Assembly: GCA_013696015.1 (NCBI GenBank)
Contig: JACCZI010000292.1
Coordinates: 1-13,436, forward strand
DNA: 13,436 nt
Reading direction: 5' to 3'
From: Nocardioidaceae bacterium
GTDB taxonomy: Bacteria > Actinomycetota > Actinomycetes > Propionibacteriales > Nocardioidaceae
Shown one piece after another: positions 1 through 5,890 of this stretch. Every line of letters begins with the position of its first letter. Position 1 is the first letter of the stretch. The notes under the pieces were generated by a model. That model searched no databases and was not told the origin of the DNA. It saw only the letters and a program-made list of their open reading frames with translations. A program made the translations under genes and the position numbers.

Positions 1-65
1 ACCGCCGAGCCGGTGGTGCAACTCAGCGCGAACAGCGCGCCGGTGAGCAGCAGCGCCCGCTTCAC
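1..65 (-). CDS. Probable lipoprotein, N-terminal fragment (runs off the window)
   Basis: Reading leftward from a GTG at 65-63, the first 21 codons give a short basic start (V-K-R), a hydrophobic stretch (ALLLTGALFALS) and a cysteine at residue 16 followed by TTGSA. This has the shape of a lipoprotein signal peptide. The lipobox is imperfect: A-L-S-C, where L-A/S-G/A-C is usual. The GTG shares bases with the TGA of the methyltransferase upstream (GTGA overlap), a common sign of translational coupling and of a shared operon. The rest of the protein lies outside the window, so its function cannot be judged. It could also be a secreted protein cleaved by signal peptidase I. Confidence 0.55.
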   Translation of the reverse strand, partial: MKRALLLTGALFALSCTTGSA

Positions 66-1273
66 CCGGCGGCTGCCAGCAGCTCCGCGAGCCGCGGCCG
101 GACCTGCCACATCGACTCGAGAGCGGCGTAGTCGCGCAGCAGGTCCTGGTCTCCGGTGCAACCGGTGTGCAGTGCCCGCAGCATCGTGTTGCGCGGTGTG
201 TGCCGGCTTGCCACGAACTCGACGACGTCGACCCGGTAGCCGCGCTGTCGCAGCAGCGCCGCCCGCATCGCGTCGGTGAGGACATCTCCCAGCCTCTCTC
301 GCAGGATGCCGTGGCGCATCACAGGCCCGAACGGTTGTGGCGTGGGCGCCCGCCGCAGCTGCGCCTGTACGTAGTGGTGGCAGCATGGGGCGGCCAGCAC
401 GAGCGGACTTCCCCAGCCCACGGCTCGTGCCAGGGCGTCGTCGGTTGCGGTGTCGCAGGCGTGCAGCGCGAGCACCACGTCGACGGGCTGCTCGACCTGG
501 GCGGCGGCGATCGAGCCCTTGTGGAACTGCAGCTCGTCGGAGCACCCGAGGTCGACCGCCAGTGCGGTGTTGCGCTGCAGCGCCTGGCCCTTGAGGTCGA
601 TGCCGGTCATGACGACGGGCAGCTCGTGGACGCGCGTGAGGTAGCGGAAGGCGGCGAAGGTCAGGTACGCGTTGCCGCAGCCGAGGTCGACCACCCGCAG
701 CGGGCGTCCGCGCTCGCCGATCCGGCCGGCCGCCTGCGCGGCGGCCATCGAGTCCGAGAGCAACCGGAGGAACTCCTCGATCTGGCGGTACTTCGCCTGC
801 ATCGACGGTTTGACCTTGCCGCGTTCGTCACTAATGCCGACTGCTCGCACAAAGGCGTCGTCGGCCGGCAGCAGCCGCGGCTTCTCCCGGTCGTGGCCGC
901 GGCTGCTCACCGCCGCTGCCGGGTCGCGCGGCTCGGTGCGCAGCTGGGCGTGGCCCTTCTTGGTGACGCGCATTGAGGTGAGCGCCTCGGTGGTTTCGAT
1001 GTGCCAGGTGCCGAAGGGTTCCGCGAGCAGGTCGTCGACGGCTCCTGCCGCCGGCTCACCGACTGGCACGTTGCGCGTGAACGCCTGGGTGTCGTCGTAC
1101 GAGGTGACCTGCAGGTGCCGCCCCGAGCGTAGGTCGACGTAGCGCAGCTCGACCCGACGCCACGGCGGGCTGGCGCTTCGCCGACGGCCGGAGGCGACGG
1201 CACGCACCAGCTCCTCGGCGTCCAGCAGGCGTTCACGCATCCGGGCCAGCCCGCTGTGCAAGGAGTCGGACAC
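62..1273 (-). CDS. Class I SAM-dependent methyltransferase (Methyltransf_32-like)
   Basis: This 403-residue protein has a Rossmann methyltransferase core in its second half. Motif I, which binds S-adenosylmethionine, is VDLGCGNAYLT at 195-205, and an acidic strand end (TGIDLK, 223-228) should hold the ribose. Further conserved blocks are ALHACDTATDDAL (269-281), APCCHHYVQ (295-303) and TPRNTML (359-365). A dicysteine-histidine block with such an ALHACD strand is what I associate with the Methyltransf_32 group that includes METTL25 and GSTCD relatives, so an RNA or protein substrate is possible but not shown. Residues 1-140 are a less conserved extension. The start is a GTG at 1273-1271 with only a weak ribosome site; an ATG just upstream is out of frame. 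The gene begins 24 bases after the membrane microprotein and overlaps the lipoprotein start, so it is probably in one operon with both. Confidence 0.85.
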   Translation of the reverse strand: MSDSLHSGLARMRERLLDAEELVRAVASGRRRSASPPWRRVELRYVDLRSGRHLQVTSYDDTQAFTRNVPVGEPAAGAVDDLLAEPFGTWHIETTEALTSMRVTKKGHAQLRTEPRDPAAAVSSRGHDREKPRLLPADDAFVRAVGISDERGKVKPSMQAKYRQIEEFLRLLSDSMAAAQAAGRIGERGRPLRVVDLGCGNAYLTFAAFRYLTRVHELPVVMTGIDLKGQALQRNTALAVDLGCSDELQFHKGSIAAAQVEQPVDVVLALHACDTATDDALARAVGWGSPLVLAAPCCHHYVQAQLRRAPTPQPFGPVMRHGILRERLGDVLTDAMRAALLRQRGYRVDVVEFVASRHTPRNTMLRALHTGCTGDQDLLRDYAALESMWQVRPRLAELLAAAG

Positions 1274-1297
1274 GCCATCCAGCCTGCCACGGCGCCG

Positions 1298-1390
1298 TCA
1301 GCCCCGGCGCAGCACCGCAGTGGAGAGCACCACCACCAGCAGACCGACCAGCAGAGCCAGTATCACCCAGCGGCGAATGCGCGGGTTCAT
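1298..1390 (-). CDS. Small single-span membrane protein, 30 residues
   Basis: A 30-codon frame starts with ATG at 1390-1388 and ends with TGA at 1300-1298. It has a basic start (MNPRIRR), a hydrophobic span at about residues 8-26 (WVILALLVGLLVVVLSTAV) and a basic end (LRRG). This is the composition of a one-pass membrane microprotein. Its ATG shares one base with the stop of the LigT-like gene (TGATG), an arrangement typical of re-initiation, and it lies between two clearly real genes on the same strand. I do not recognise a named family. It could be a membrane anchor or regulator for a neighbour, or an independent microprotein. Being so short, it could also be chance, but the overlap and the clean hydropathy argue against that. 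Confidence 0.55.
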   Translation of the reverse strand: MNPRIRRWVILALLVGLLVVVLSTAVLRRG

Positions 1391-1947
1391 CAGGCGGAGA
1401 GGAAGGGGTGCTCCCCCAGCAGCTCGTAGAACGGCCGATCCCCCTCGCCCACGCGCGACCAGACGACCGCGATCGCCGGCAGGTTCCAGTACGGGCCGGA
1501 GTAGTCGGCGAGCTGGTCGACGGCGGGCGACAGGTCTGTAGGGTTGGGTGCTTGGGCCAGCGCGAGATACGTGCGGAACGCCCGCCGGTCGAGCATCCAT
1601 CCGAAGTGCGACAAGGAGAGGATGAGCTCGCGGGACAGGTCGCCCAGCGCATTGCCGGGACACTCCAGTCCGGCCCACAACGTCTGCGCGGTTTGGGGTT
1701 CGGGGAACGCGCCGGCACCGGCGAGCCGTACCCGCAGCGCCCGCCGGCCTTGCACGAAGTCGGCCACCGCCCGGTTGAGCAGCACCTGGTCCACCTGGGT
1801 GATGTTCCCGAAGTACGACAGGGTGAGGTGCCACAGCGGCGGGACGGTCCAGGCGAGATCGGTGCGCGCCTGCTGGATTGGTTCGACCACACGGGCAAGG
1901 TCGTCGACGGCCTCGTCGGGCGGAAAGACCGCGGCGAACACGCGCAC
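1390..1947 (-). CDS. LigT-like 2H phosphoesterase (2'-5' RNA ligase family) with degenerate second motif
   Basis: The 185-residue length and the start MRVFAAVFPPDEAVDDL match the LigT/ThpR family, which acts on 2',5' or 2',3'-cyclic phosphate RNA ends using two H-x-T/S-x motifs. The first motif is intact: HLTLSYFGN, His40 and Thr42. The second, normally near FRPHVTLAR, reads FRTYLALAQ here (residues 124-132), so both the histidine and the threonine positions are replaced (Tyr127, Ala129). The fold seems complete to the usual C-terminus. Classical two-histidine catalysis therefore looks unlikely, and RNA binding or a changed reaction is possible. The start is a GTG at 1947-1945, chosen because family members begin M-R-x-F; an AGG lies just upstream. 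The stop overlaps the ATG of the membrane microprotein by one base. Confidence 0.85.
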   Translation of the reverse strand: MRVFAAVFPPDEAVDDLARVVEPIQQARTDLAWTVPPLWHLTLSYFGNITQVDQVLLNRAVADFVQGRRALRVRLAGAGAFPEPQTAQTLWAGLECPGNALGDLSRELILSLSHFGWMLDRRAFRTYLALAQAPNPTDLSPAVDQLADYSGPYWNLPAIAVVWSRVGEGDRPFYELLGEHPFLSA

Positions 1948-1999
1948 GGGCCTAAATCTGACACGCCAGCGCCGCTAGGGCGTGCCGAAACGCCCCAAC

Positions 2000-2015
2000 T
2001 GCGACTCCGGTCGCA
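2000..2015 (-). terminator. Hairpin(s) downstream of the isomerase-family gene
   Basis: A perfect 6 bp stem (TGCGAC with GTCGCA) closes a 4-base loop, 15 bases after the stop of the isomerase-family gene. A second stem (CACGCC at 1962-1967 with GGCGTG at 1979-1984) follows, and in the minus direction it runs into TGTCAGATTT. Actinobacterial terminators often lack a clean U tract, so one or both could end transcription before the LigT group. The stems are short. Confidence 0.35.
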
Positions 2016-2030
2016 CGTCCGGTCTCCGGT

Positions 2031-2798
2031 TCAGGTGACCTCCGCCAGCCGGCTCCGGAACGCCACTGCCACCTCGGAGTCGCCGGTCACCGCCAACCCC
2101 GAGTCATCGCGCCGGCCCCACAGATAGAGGTAGACGTCGTCGGGTGCCCCGGAGACCTCGACCGCGACCTCGTCTGAGTCACCCTCGACCACCCGGACCG
2201 CTGCGTCCAGCGTCACCGTCCAGGAACGACCTCCGCTGCTGACGCGTACCCGCTCGGCGACCGACGAGCCAGTGTGACCGGCCGCGGCCCAGGGTGCCCC
2301 CAGCATGATCCGCAGGACCTCGTCGATCCCGTCGACCGCGAGCTCCTCGTCGATTGGGGTGACGACGTCGTGCGCCAGCTCGGCGTCGACCCTGTGGACC
2401 GCGGTTTCCAGCGCCATCCGCCGGTACCAGAAGCCGACGGTCTGGTCGTCCGGCCACCAGGTGCCGCGCACCTCGCTCGGATCGCGCGCCGTCAGCTCGT
2501 CGACCAACGCAGACGTGGCCTCCCCGTACAGCTCGCGGGGGTCGCGCTCGTCGAGGCCGGCGGGCGGCCAGTCCTGCGGCAGGTCGCCGAGGCGCATGGT
2601 CTCGACCTTGTGCAGGTAGACAGCGGCCGTGTGCTGCACGAGGTCTGCCACCGTCCAACCGGGGCAGGACGGCACCGGGCGGTCGACCCCCATCCGGGCG
2701 ACCTCCGCGAGCCGGGCCGCGTCGAGCCGCAGCGCCGCGAGGTAGTCGTCCCAGTCGAGCCAGCCGGTCCGGTCGGGTTCGGGTGTTGGTGTGGTCAT
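2031..2798 (-). CDS. Maleylpyruvate isomerase family mycothiol-dependent protein (DinB-like)
   Basis: This 255-residue protein has the two-part layout of mycothiol-dependent maleylpyruvate isomerase relatives. An N-terminal four-helix DinB-like domain (about 15-145) carries CPGWTVADLVQHTAAV (45-60) and ALETAVHRVD (129-138). His56, Glu131 and His135 fit the family's metal ligands, and RVD follows as usual. A C-terminal alpha/beta domain (about 150-255) ends in a strand-rich region with DDVYLYLWGRRDD, typical of MDMPI_C. Enzymes of the family use mycothiol as thiol cofactor, but most paralogues have no assigned substrate, so this should not be read as a gentisate-pathway enzyme; no such genes are nearby. 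I chose ATG 2798-2796. An in-frame GTG at 2816-2814 adds six residues, and neither has a convincing ribosome site. Confidence 0.85.
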   Translation of the reverse strand: MTTPTPEPDRTGWLDWDDYLAALRLDAARLAEVARMGVDRPVPSCPGWTVADLVQHTAAVYLHKVETMRLGDLPQDWPPAGLDERDPRELYGEATSALVDELTARDPSEVRGTWWPDDQTVGFWYRRMALETAVHRVDAELAHDVVTPIDEELAVDGIDEVLRIMLGAPWAAAGHTGSSVAERVRVSSGGRSWTVTLDAAVRVVEGDSDEVAVEVSGAPDDVYLYLWGRRDDSGLAVTGDSEVAVAFRSRLAEVT

Positions 2799-2844
2799 GG
2801 GGCCAGAGCATGCCACCGACCGGTGACAGTCCCTCGGCCGCGGC

Positions 2845-4170
2845 TCAGCTGGCGAGGGCGGAGTCCGGCGCTGCTTCCTGCTCGGTCCCCCGTTGCGCCA
2901 CGACCGCGTTACGCCGGACGTGCAAGGTGGGGTGCCATCCGAGCCGCGGTCGGACGACGAATCGTTCGTGCCGCACGTAGACCGCCAAGGCGACCAGGGT
3001 GCCCACCAGTGTGATGGCCGCGCCGGCGAACAGCGTCCACCGGGCGCCGTACTGCTCGCCGATCCACCCGATGATGGGCGAGCCCACGGGGGTACCGCCC
3101 ATGAAGATCATCAGGTACAGCGCCGTCACGCGGCCCCGCATCTCCGGCGCGACGGTCAGCTGGATCGTCGCGTTGGCGCTCGTGATCATCGTCAGGGCGC
3201 ACAGCCCAACGACGGGGAGAAACAGCGCGAACGTCCAGTAGGTGGGCATGAATCCCAGCACGAGCTCGGCGGCGCCGAACACCAGCGCTGCTCCAACGAC
3301 GAGGCGCAGTCGTGGCTTGCTGCGTCGCGCGGCCACCAGTGAGCCCGCGAGCGAGCCCACCGCCATCATCGAGCCGAGCAGCCCGAACTCGCCGGCACCC
3401 TTGCCGAACACATCGGTGGCCACCAGTGCAGTCGTCAGCTGGAAGTTCATCCCGAAGGTGCCAACGACGAAGACCGTGGCGAACAGCAGCAACAGGTCCG
3501 GGCGGGAGCGTACGTACTGGATCCCCTCGCGCACCGCACCGCGACCCTGGGGCGTGGGTGTCGCCGGCTGTAACCGCGAACCGTCCAGCGACCGTAGCGA
3601 CGTCAGCACGGCCAGGTAGCTGGCAGCGTTGAGCAGGATCGCCCAGCCGGTGGCCTCGACCCCCGACCCGAACGCCGCGATCAAGAGCCCAGCAGCCGCC
3701 GGGCCGATGATGCGGGCAGAGTTGAACGAGGCGGAGTTCAGGCCGACCGCATTGGCCAGATCATCGGTTCCGACCATCTCGACGACGAACGACTGCCGGG
3801 CTGGCCCGTCGAACGCGGTGCCGATGCCGAAGCAGAAAGCCAGGACGTACACATGCCAGGCCGAAGCCGTCCCGGTGACCGCCAACAGGCCGAGCACGAC
3901 GGCCGGGACCGCCATCATCAGCTGGGTGACGACGAGCACCTTGCGCTTGGGGAACCGGTCGGCGACGACGCCCGCGATCGGCGACAGCAACAACATCGGC
4001 AGGAACTGCAACCCGGTCGTGATGCCCAGTGCGGTACCGCTGCCGGTGAGCTGCAACACCAGCCAGTCCTGGGCCACCCGCTGCATCCAGGTGCCGACGT
4101 TGGACACCAGCGCGCCGGCCGCGTAGATGCGGTAGTTGCGCACGTGTAGGGCGCGAAACATAGGGCTCAT
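2845..4170 (-). CDS. MFS exporter (EntS/DHA3-like, MFS_3)
   Basis: This 441-residue protein has about twelve hydrophobic spans. Its N-terminus (FRALHVRNYRIYAAGALVSN, then GTWMQRVAQDWLVLQLTGSG) is characteristic of the MFS_3 group that includes enterobactin exporter EntS and many actinobacterial efflux pumps. The loop between spans 2 and 3 has the MFS signature form GVVADRFPKRKVLV at about residues 67-80. Proton-driven export of a small molecule is the likely role; the substrate cannot be read from sequence. The ATG (4170-4168) overlaps the TGA of the upstream MarR gene by four bases, so the regulator and pump are almost surely co-transcribed and coupled. The last 35 residues or so form a charged cytoplasmic tail. 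Confidence 0.9.
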   Translation of the reverse strand: MSPMFRALHVRNYRIYAAGALVSNVGTWMQRVAQDWLVLQLTGSGTALGITTGLQFLPMLLLSPIAGVVADRFPKRKVLVVTQLMMAVPAVVLGLLAVTGTASAWHVYVLAFCFGIGTAFDGPARQSFVVEMVGTDDLANAVGLNSASFNSARIIGPAAAGLLIAAFGSGVEATGWAILLNAASYLAVLTSLRSLDGSRLQPATPTPQGRGAVREGIQYVRSRPDLLLLFATVFVVGTFGMNFQLTTALVATDVFGKGAGEFGLLGSMMAVGSLAGSLVAARRSKPRLRLVVGAALVFGAAELVLGFMPTYWTFALFLPVVGLCALTMITSANATIQLTVAPEMRGRVTALYLMIFMGGTPVGSPIIGWIGEQYGARWTLFAGAAITLVGTLVALAVYVRHERFVVRPRLGWHPTLHVRRNAVVAQRGTEQEAAPDSALAS

Positions 4171-4628
4171 GCGTGCGCCAGGCGCTCCAGGACGCCCACG
4201 GCACGCCGCACCAGCTCCTTGTCGGCCGGATCGAGCTCACGCAGCCGCTGTGCCAGCCAGGCGTCACGGCGTTGTCGCTCGGCGGCGAGCAGCTCCTCGC
4301 CGTCTACAGACAGGTGCAGGACGACCTGGCGTCGGTCCGAGGGGTGCGCCTCGCGCCGCAGCAGGCCGAGCTCGGCGAGGTAGTGGACGGTCCGGGTGAT
4401 CGACGGTGGTCGCACCCTCTCGTACGCAGCCAGCGTCCCCATCGCCATGGGGCCGTGCTGCCGGATCGTGCCGAGCACCGACAGCTGCGTGGCGGTCAGG
4501 TCGGTACGGCGCTCCCGGCGCAGTCGCCGGGCGAGCCGGGTGACCGACGCCGCCACCAGCTCAGCCAGCCGGGCGTCCGCATGGGTGCTCTGGCGGGTAT
4601 CCGCAGACATTTGGTTAGCATAACTCAT
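4167..4628 (-). CDS. MarR-family transcriptional regulator
   Basis: This 153-residue protein has a winged helix-turn-helix of MarR type. LTATQLSVLGTIRQHGPMAMGTLAAYERVRPPSITRTVHYLAELGLLRREAHPSDRRQ spans about residues 44-101, with the recognition helix around RPPSITRTVHYL and the wing at HPSDRRQVVLHL. The flanking helices should form the dimer interface. It overlaps the MFS exporter gene by four bases (ATGA) and probably represses itself and the pump until a ligand binds. Two starts are possible: ATG 4628-4626 with a weak AGG upstream, or ATG 4610-4608, which would be leaderless because a TATGCT -10 box ends six bases before it. The inverted repeat at the gene start fits either reading but sits between the -35 and -10 regions for the second. 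Confidence 0.9.
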   Translation of the reverse strand: MSYANQMSADTRQSTHADARLAELVAASVTRLARRLRRERRTDLTATQLSVLGTIRQHGPMAMGTLAAYERVRPPSITRTVHYLAELGLLRREAHPSDRRQVVLHLSVDGEELLAAERQRRDAWLAQRLRELDPADKELVRRAVGVLERLAHA

Positions 4629-4641
4629 TACCTACGCTAAC
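4614..4641. promoter_or_regulatory. Probable MarR operator overlapping the regulator's start
   Basis: Two 10-base arms, GTTAGCATAA at 4614-4623 and CTACGCTAAC at 4632-4641, are inverted copies matching at 8 of 10 positions with an 8-base centre. Size, spacing and A/T-rich arms fit MarR-family dimer sites. On the minus strand the right-hand part contains TATGCT (4621-4616), a good actinobacterial -10 box. A bound repressor would block the promoter of marR and the pump gene. Confidence 0.6.
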
Positions 4642-4646
4642 GATGT

Positions 4647-4670
4647 GCCAGTGGGATGTATTCCCATGGC
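4647..4670. promoter_or_regulatory. Second inverted repeat in the marR/DUF2530 divergent region
   Basis: GCCA-g-TGGGA at 4647-4656 faces TCCCA-TGGC at 4662-4670, giving nine paired bases with one unpaired G and a 5-base centre. It lies between the two divergent starts. It could be another regulator site or an RNA hairpin in a leader. No regulator can be assigned. Confidence 0.3.
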
Positions 4671-4702
4671 CGCCCCGCGGTGTGGCGGGCGGCTAGCCTG
4701 GC

Positions 4703-4999
4703 GTGGTGACCAGTCCGCCGGCCGACTTCGAGCGGGTTGCCGACATCGAGCCGCTCGACGTCGACGGCGTCCACACCATCGCGGTCGGGTCGGTGCTGTG
4801 GCTCATCGCGTTGCTTGCCCTGCTGCCCTTCCTCGAGACGCTGCGCGACACCGACCGGCTCTGGTGGCTATGGACCTGCGGTGCCGGCTTCGGCATCGGC
4901 CTGATCGGATTCGTGTACTGCCGCCGCCGTCGCAACGCAATCCGACGGCAGCCGGGGAACGTGCCGATCGAGACCAGCCAGTTCGGCGCCGCGGGCTGA
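4703..4999 (+). CDS. DUF2530 family membrane protein
   Basis: This 98-residue protein has a family-typical block beginning IEPLDVDGVHTIAVGSVLW (about 15-33). A first membrane span at about 25-45 follows, then a short loop, WWLWTCGAGFGIGLIGF (54-70) as the second span, and the basic cytoplasmic stop YCRRRRNAIRR. This matches my knowledge of DUF2530, a small two-span family of actinobacteria with no established role. The start is GTG 4703. A second GTG at 4706 lies exactly six bases after TAGCCT (4694-4699), so a leaderless message starting there is possible. The gene converges on the DUF3027 gene with only five bases between the stops. Confidence 0.8.
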   Translation: MVTSPPADFERVADIEPLDVDGVHTIAVGSVLWLIALLALLPFLETLRDTDRLWWLWTCGAGFGIGLIGFVYCRRRRNAIRRQPGNVPIETSQFGAAG

Positions 5000-5004
5000 G
5001 GGTC

Positions 5005-5790
5005 TCAGAAGCTCTCGACGTCGTCGAAGCCGACCGTGTCCAGCACAGGCTCCGGCAGCGCCAGGGAGGGCGGCACCCCCTTCGGGTTCGCCTCCGAGTG
5101 GGCCCCGCAGCCGTGGTCGAACGACACCACGCGACCGTCATCGATGGCCACCTCGTTGGCGCAGACGCCGAACACGGTGGACAGCGGCCCCGCCATCCGT
5201 ACCAGGAAGCCGCACGACGCACAGGACGCCGGCGCTCCCTGCGTCACCGCCGCATCCGGCCCGTGCTCCCCGCCATACCAGCGCGCGGTGGCCAGGTCGC
5301 GCCCCTCCAGGGACAGCACGCGGGCACGCCCGAGCCCGATCTCGGCAGCGACGACGACGGGGGCGAGGTCGTCGTCAGGCAGCGGCTCGGTGCGCTCGTC
5401 GCCGGCAAGCCACCCTGGCACCAGCCGTGGGTCGTCGTCGTCGGTCGGCAGCAGATCGCCAGGACCGACATCGCCCGGCCGGACACGTTCGCGGTAGGGC
5501 ACCCACACCGGTGAGACGAGGGCTGCGTCCCCCGGCAGCAAGGCGATCTCGTTGACGGTCACGTCCCGCTGCCGAGATGCCCGGGTAACGACCACCGACC
5601 ACTGCCACCCGCGGTAGCCGGGCCGGTCGCAGCCGAAGACATGGCTCACCAGGCGTTCGCCCTCGACCTCGTGACCGAGATGATCACCGACGGCGGCGGC
5701 GCCAACGGCGTCGACCAGAGCGGCGCGCGCGACGTCGACCGCCTCGATACAGCCGGCGTCCGGGCGGTGCCTGCGCACGGAGGTGACCAT
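5005..5790 (-). CDS. DUF3027 family protein with a Cys/His cluster
   Basis: This 261-residue protein resembles the actinobacterial DUF3027 family. The N-terminal half has a conserved segment around HVFGCDRPGYRGWQWSVVV (50-68) and LLPGDAALVSPVWVPYRERVRPGDVGPGDLLP (84-115). The C-terminal part has SCASCGFLVRM (189-199), VCANE (209-213) and SFDHGCGAHSEA (223-234). Cys190, Cys193, Cys210, Cys228 and nearby His226 and His231 look like a zinc-binding site. No enzymatic motif is evident. The molecular role is unknown; the pairing with DUF2530, an MFS gene and a cold-shock-domain gene is one I recall from other actinomycetes. The start is ATG 5790-5788, chosen because the codons upstream read as low-complexity sequence. 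A 6 bp hairpin (5790-5808) touches the start codon. Confidence 0.8.
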   Translation of the reverse strand: MVTSVRRHRPDAGCIEAVDVARAALVDAVGAAAVGDHLGHEVEGERLVSHVFGCDRPGYRGWQWSVVVTRASRQRDVTVNEIALLPGDAALVSPVWVPYRERVRPGDVGPGDLLPTDDDDPRLVPGWLAGDERTEPLPDDDLAPVVVAAEIGLGRARVLSLEGRDLATARWYGGEHGPDAAVTQGAPASCASCGFLVRMAGPLSTVFGVCANEVAIDDGRVVSFDHGCGAHSEANPKGVPPSLALPEPVLDTVGFDDVESF

Positions 5791-5890
5791 GCGGGCCAGT
5801 GTCCCGCACCGCCGCCGGCCACCCAAATTCGCTCCCGGTGACCCTTCCGGACTTCACGTCGAGGGCCGCGCCGTGCGGCAGGATGGAGCT

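Noticed and set aside
167..976. Long open frame on plus antisense to the methyltransferase
   Set aside because: High GC at third codon positions keeps the complementary frames open. The translation is rich in R, H, G and V with no family pattern, while the minus frame has clear methyltransferase motifs.
2845..4628. Antibiotic resistance determinant (MarR plus MFS)
   Set aside because: The pair is a plausible efflux unit, but neither protein carries a marker for a given drug, so no resistance claim is made.
4645..5514. Open frame on plus spanning DUF2530 and antisense to DUF3027
   Set aside because: It crosses two recognisable genes in a wrong frame and has arginine- and proline-rich, low-complexity content.
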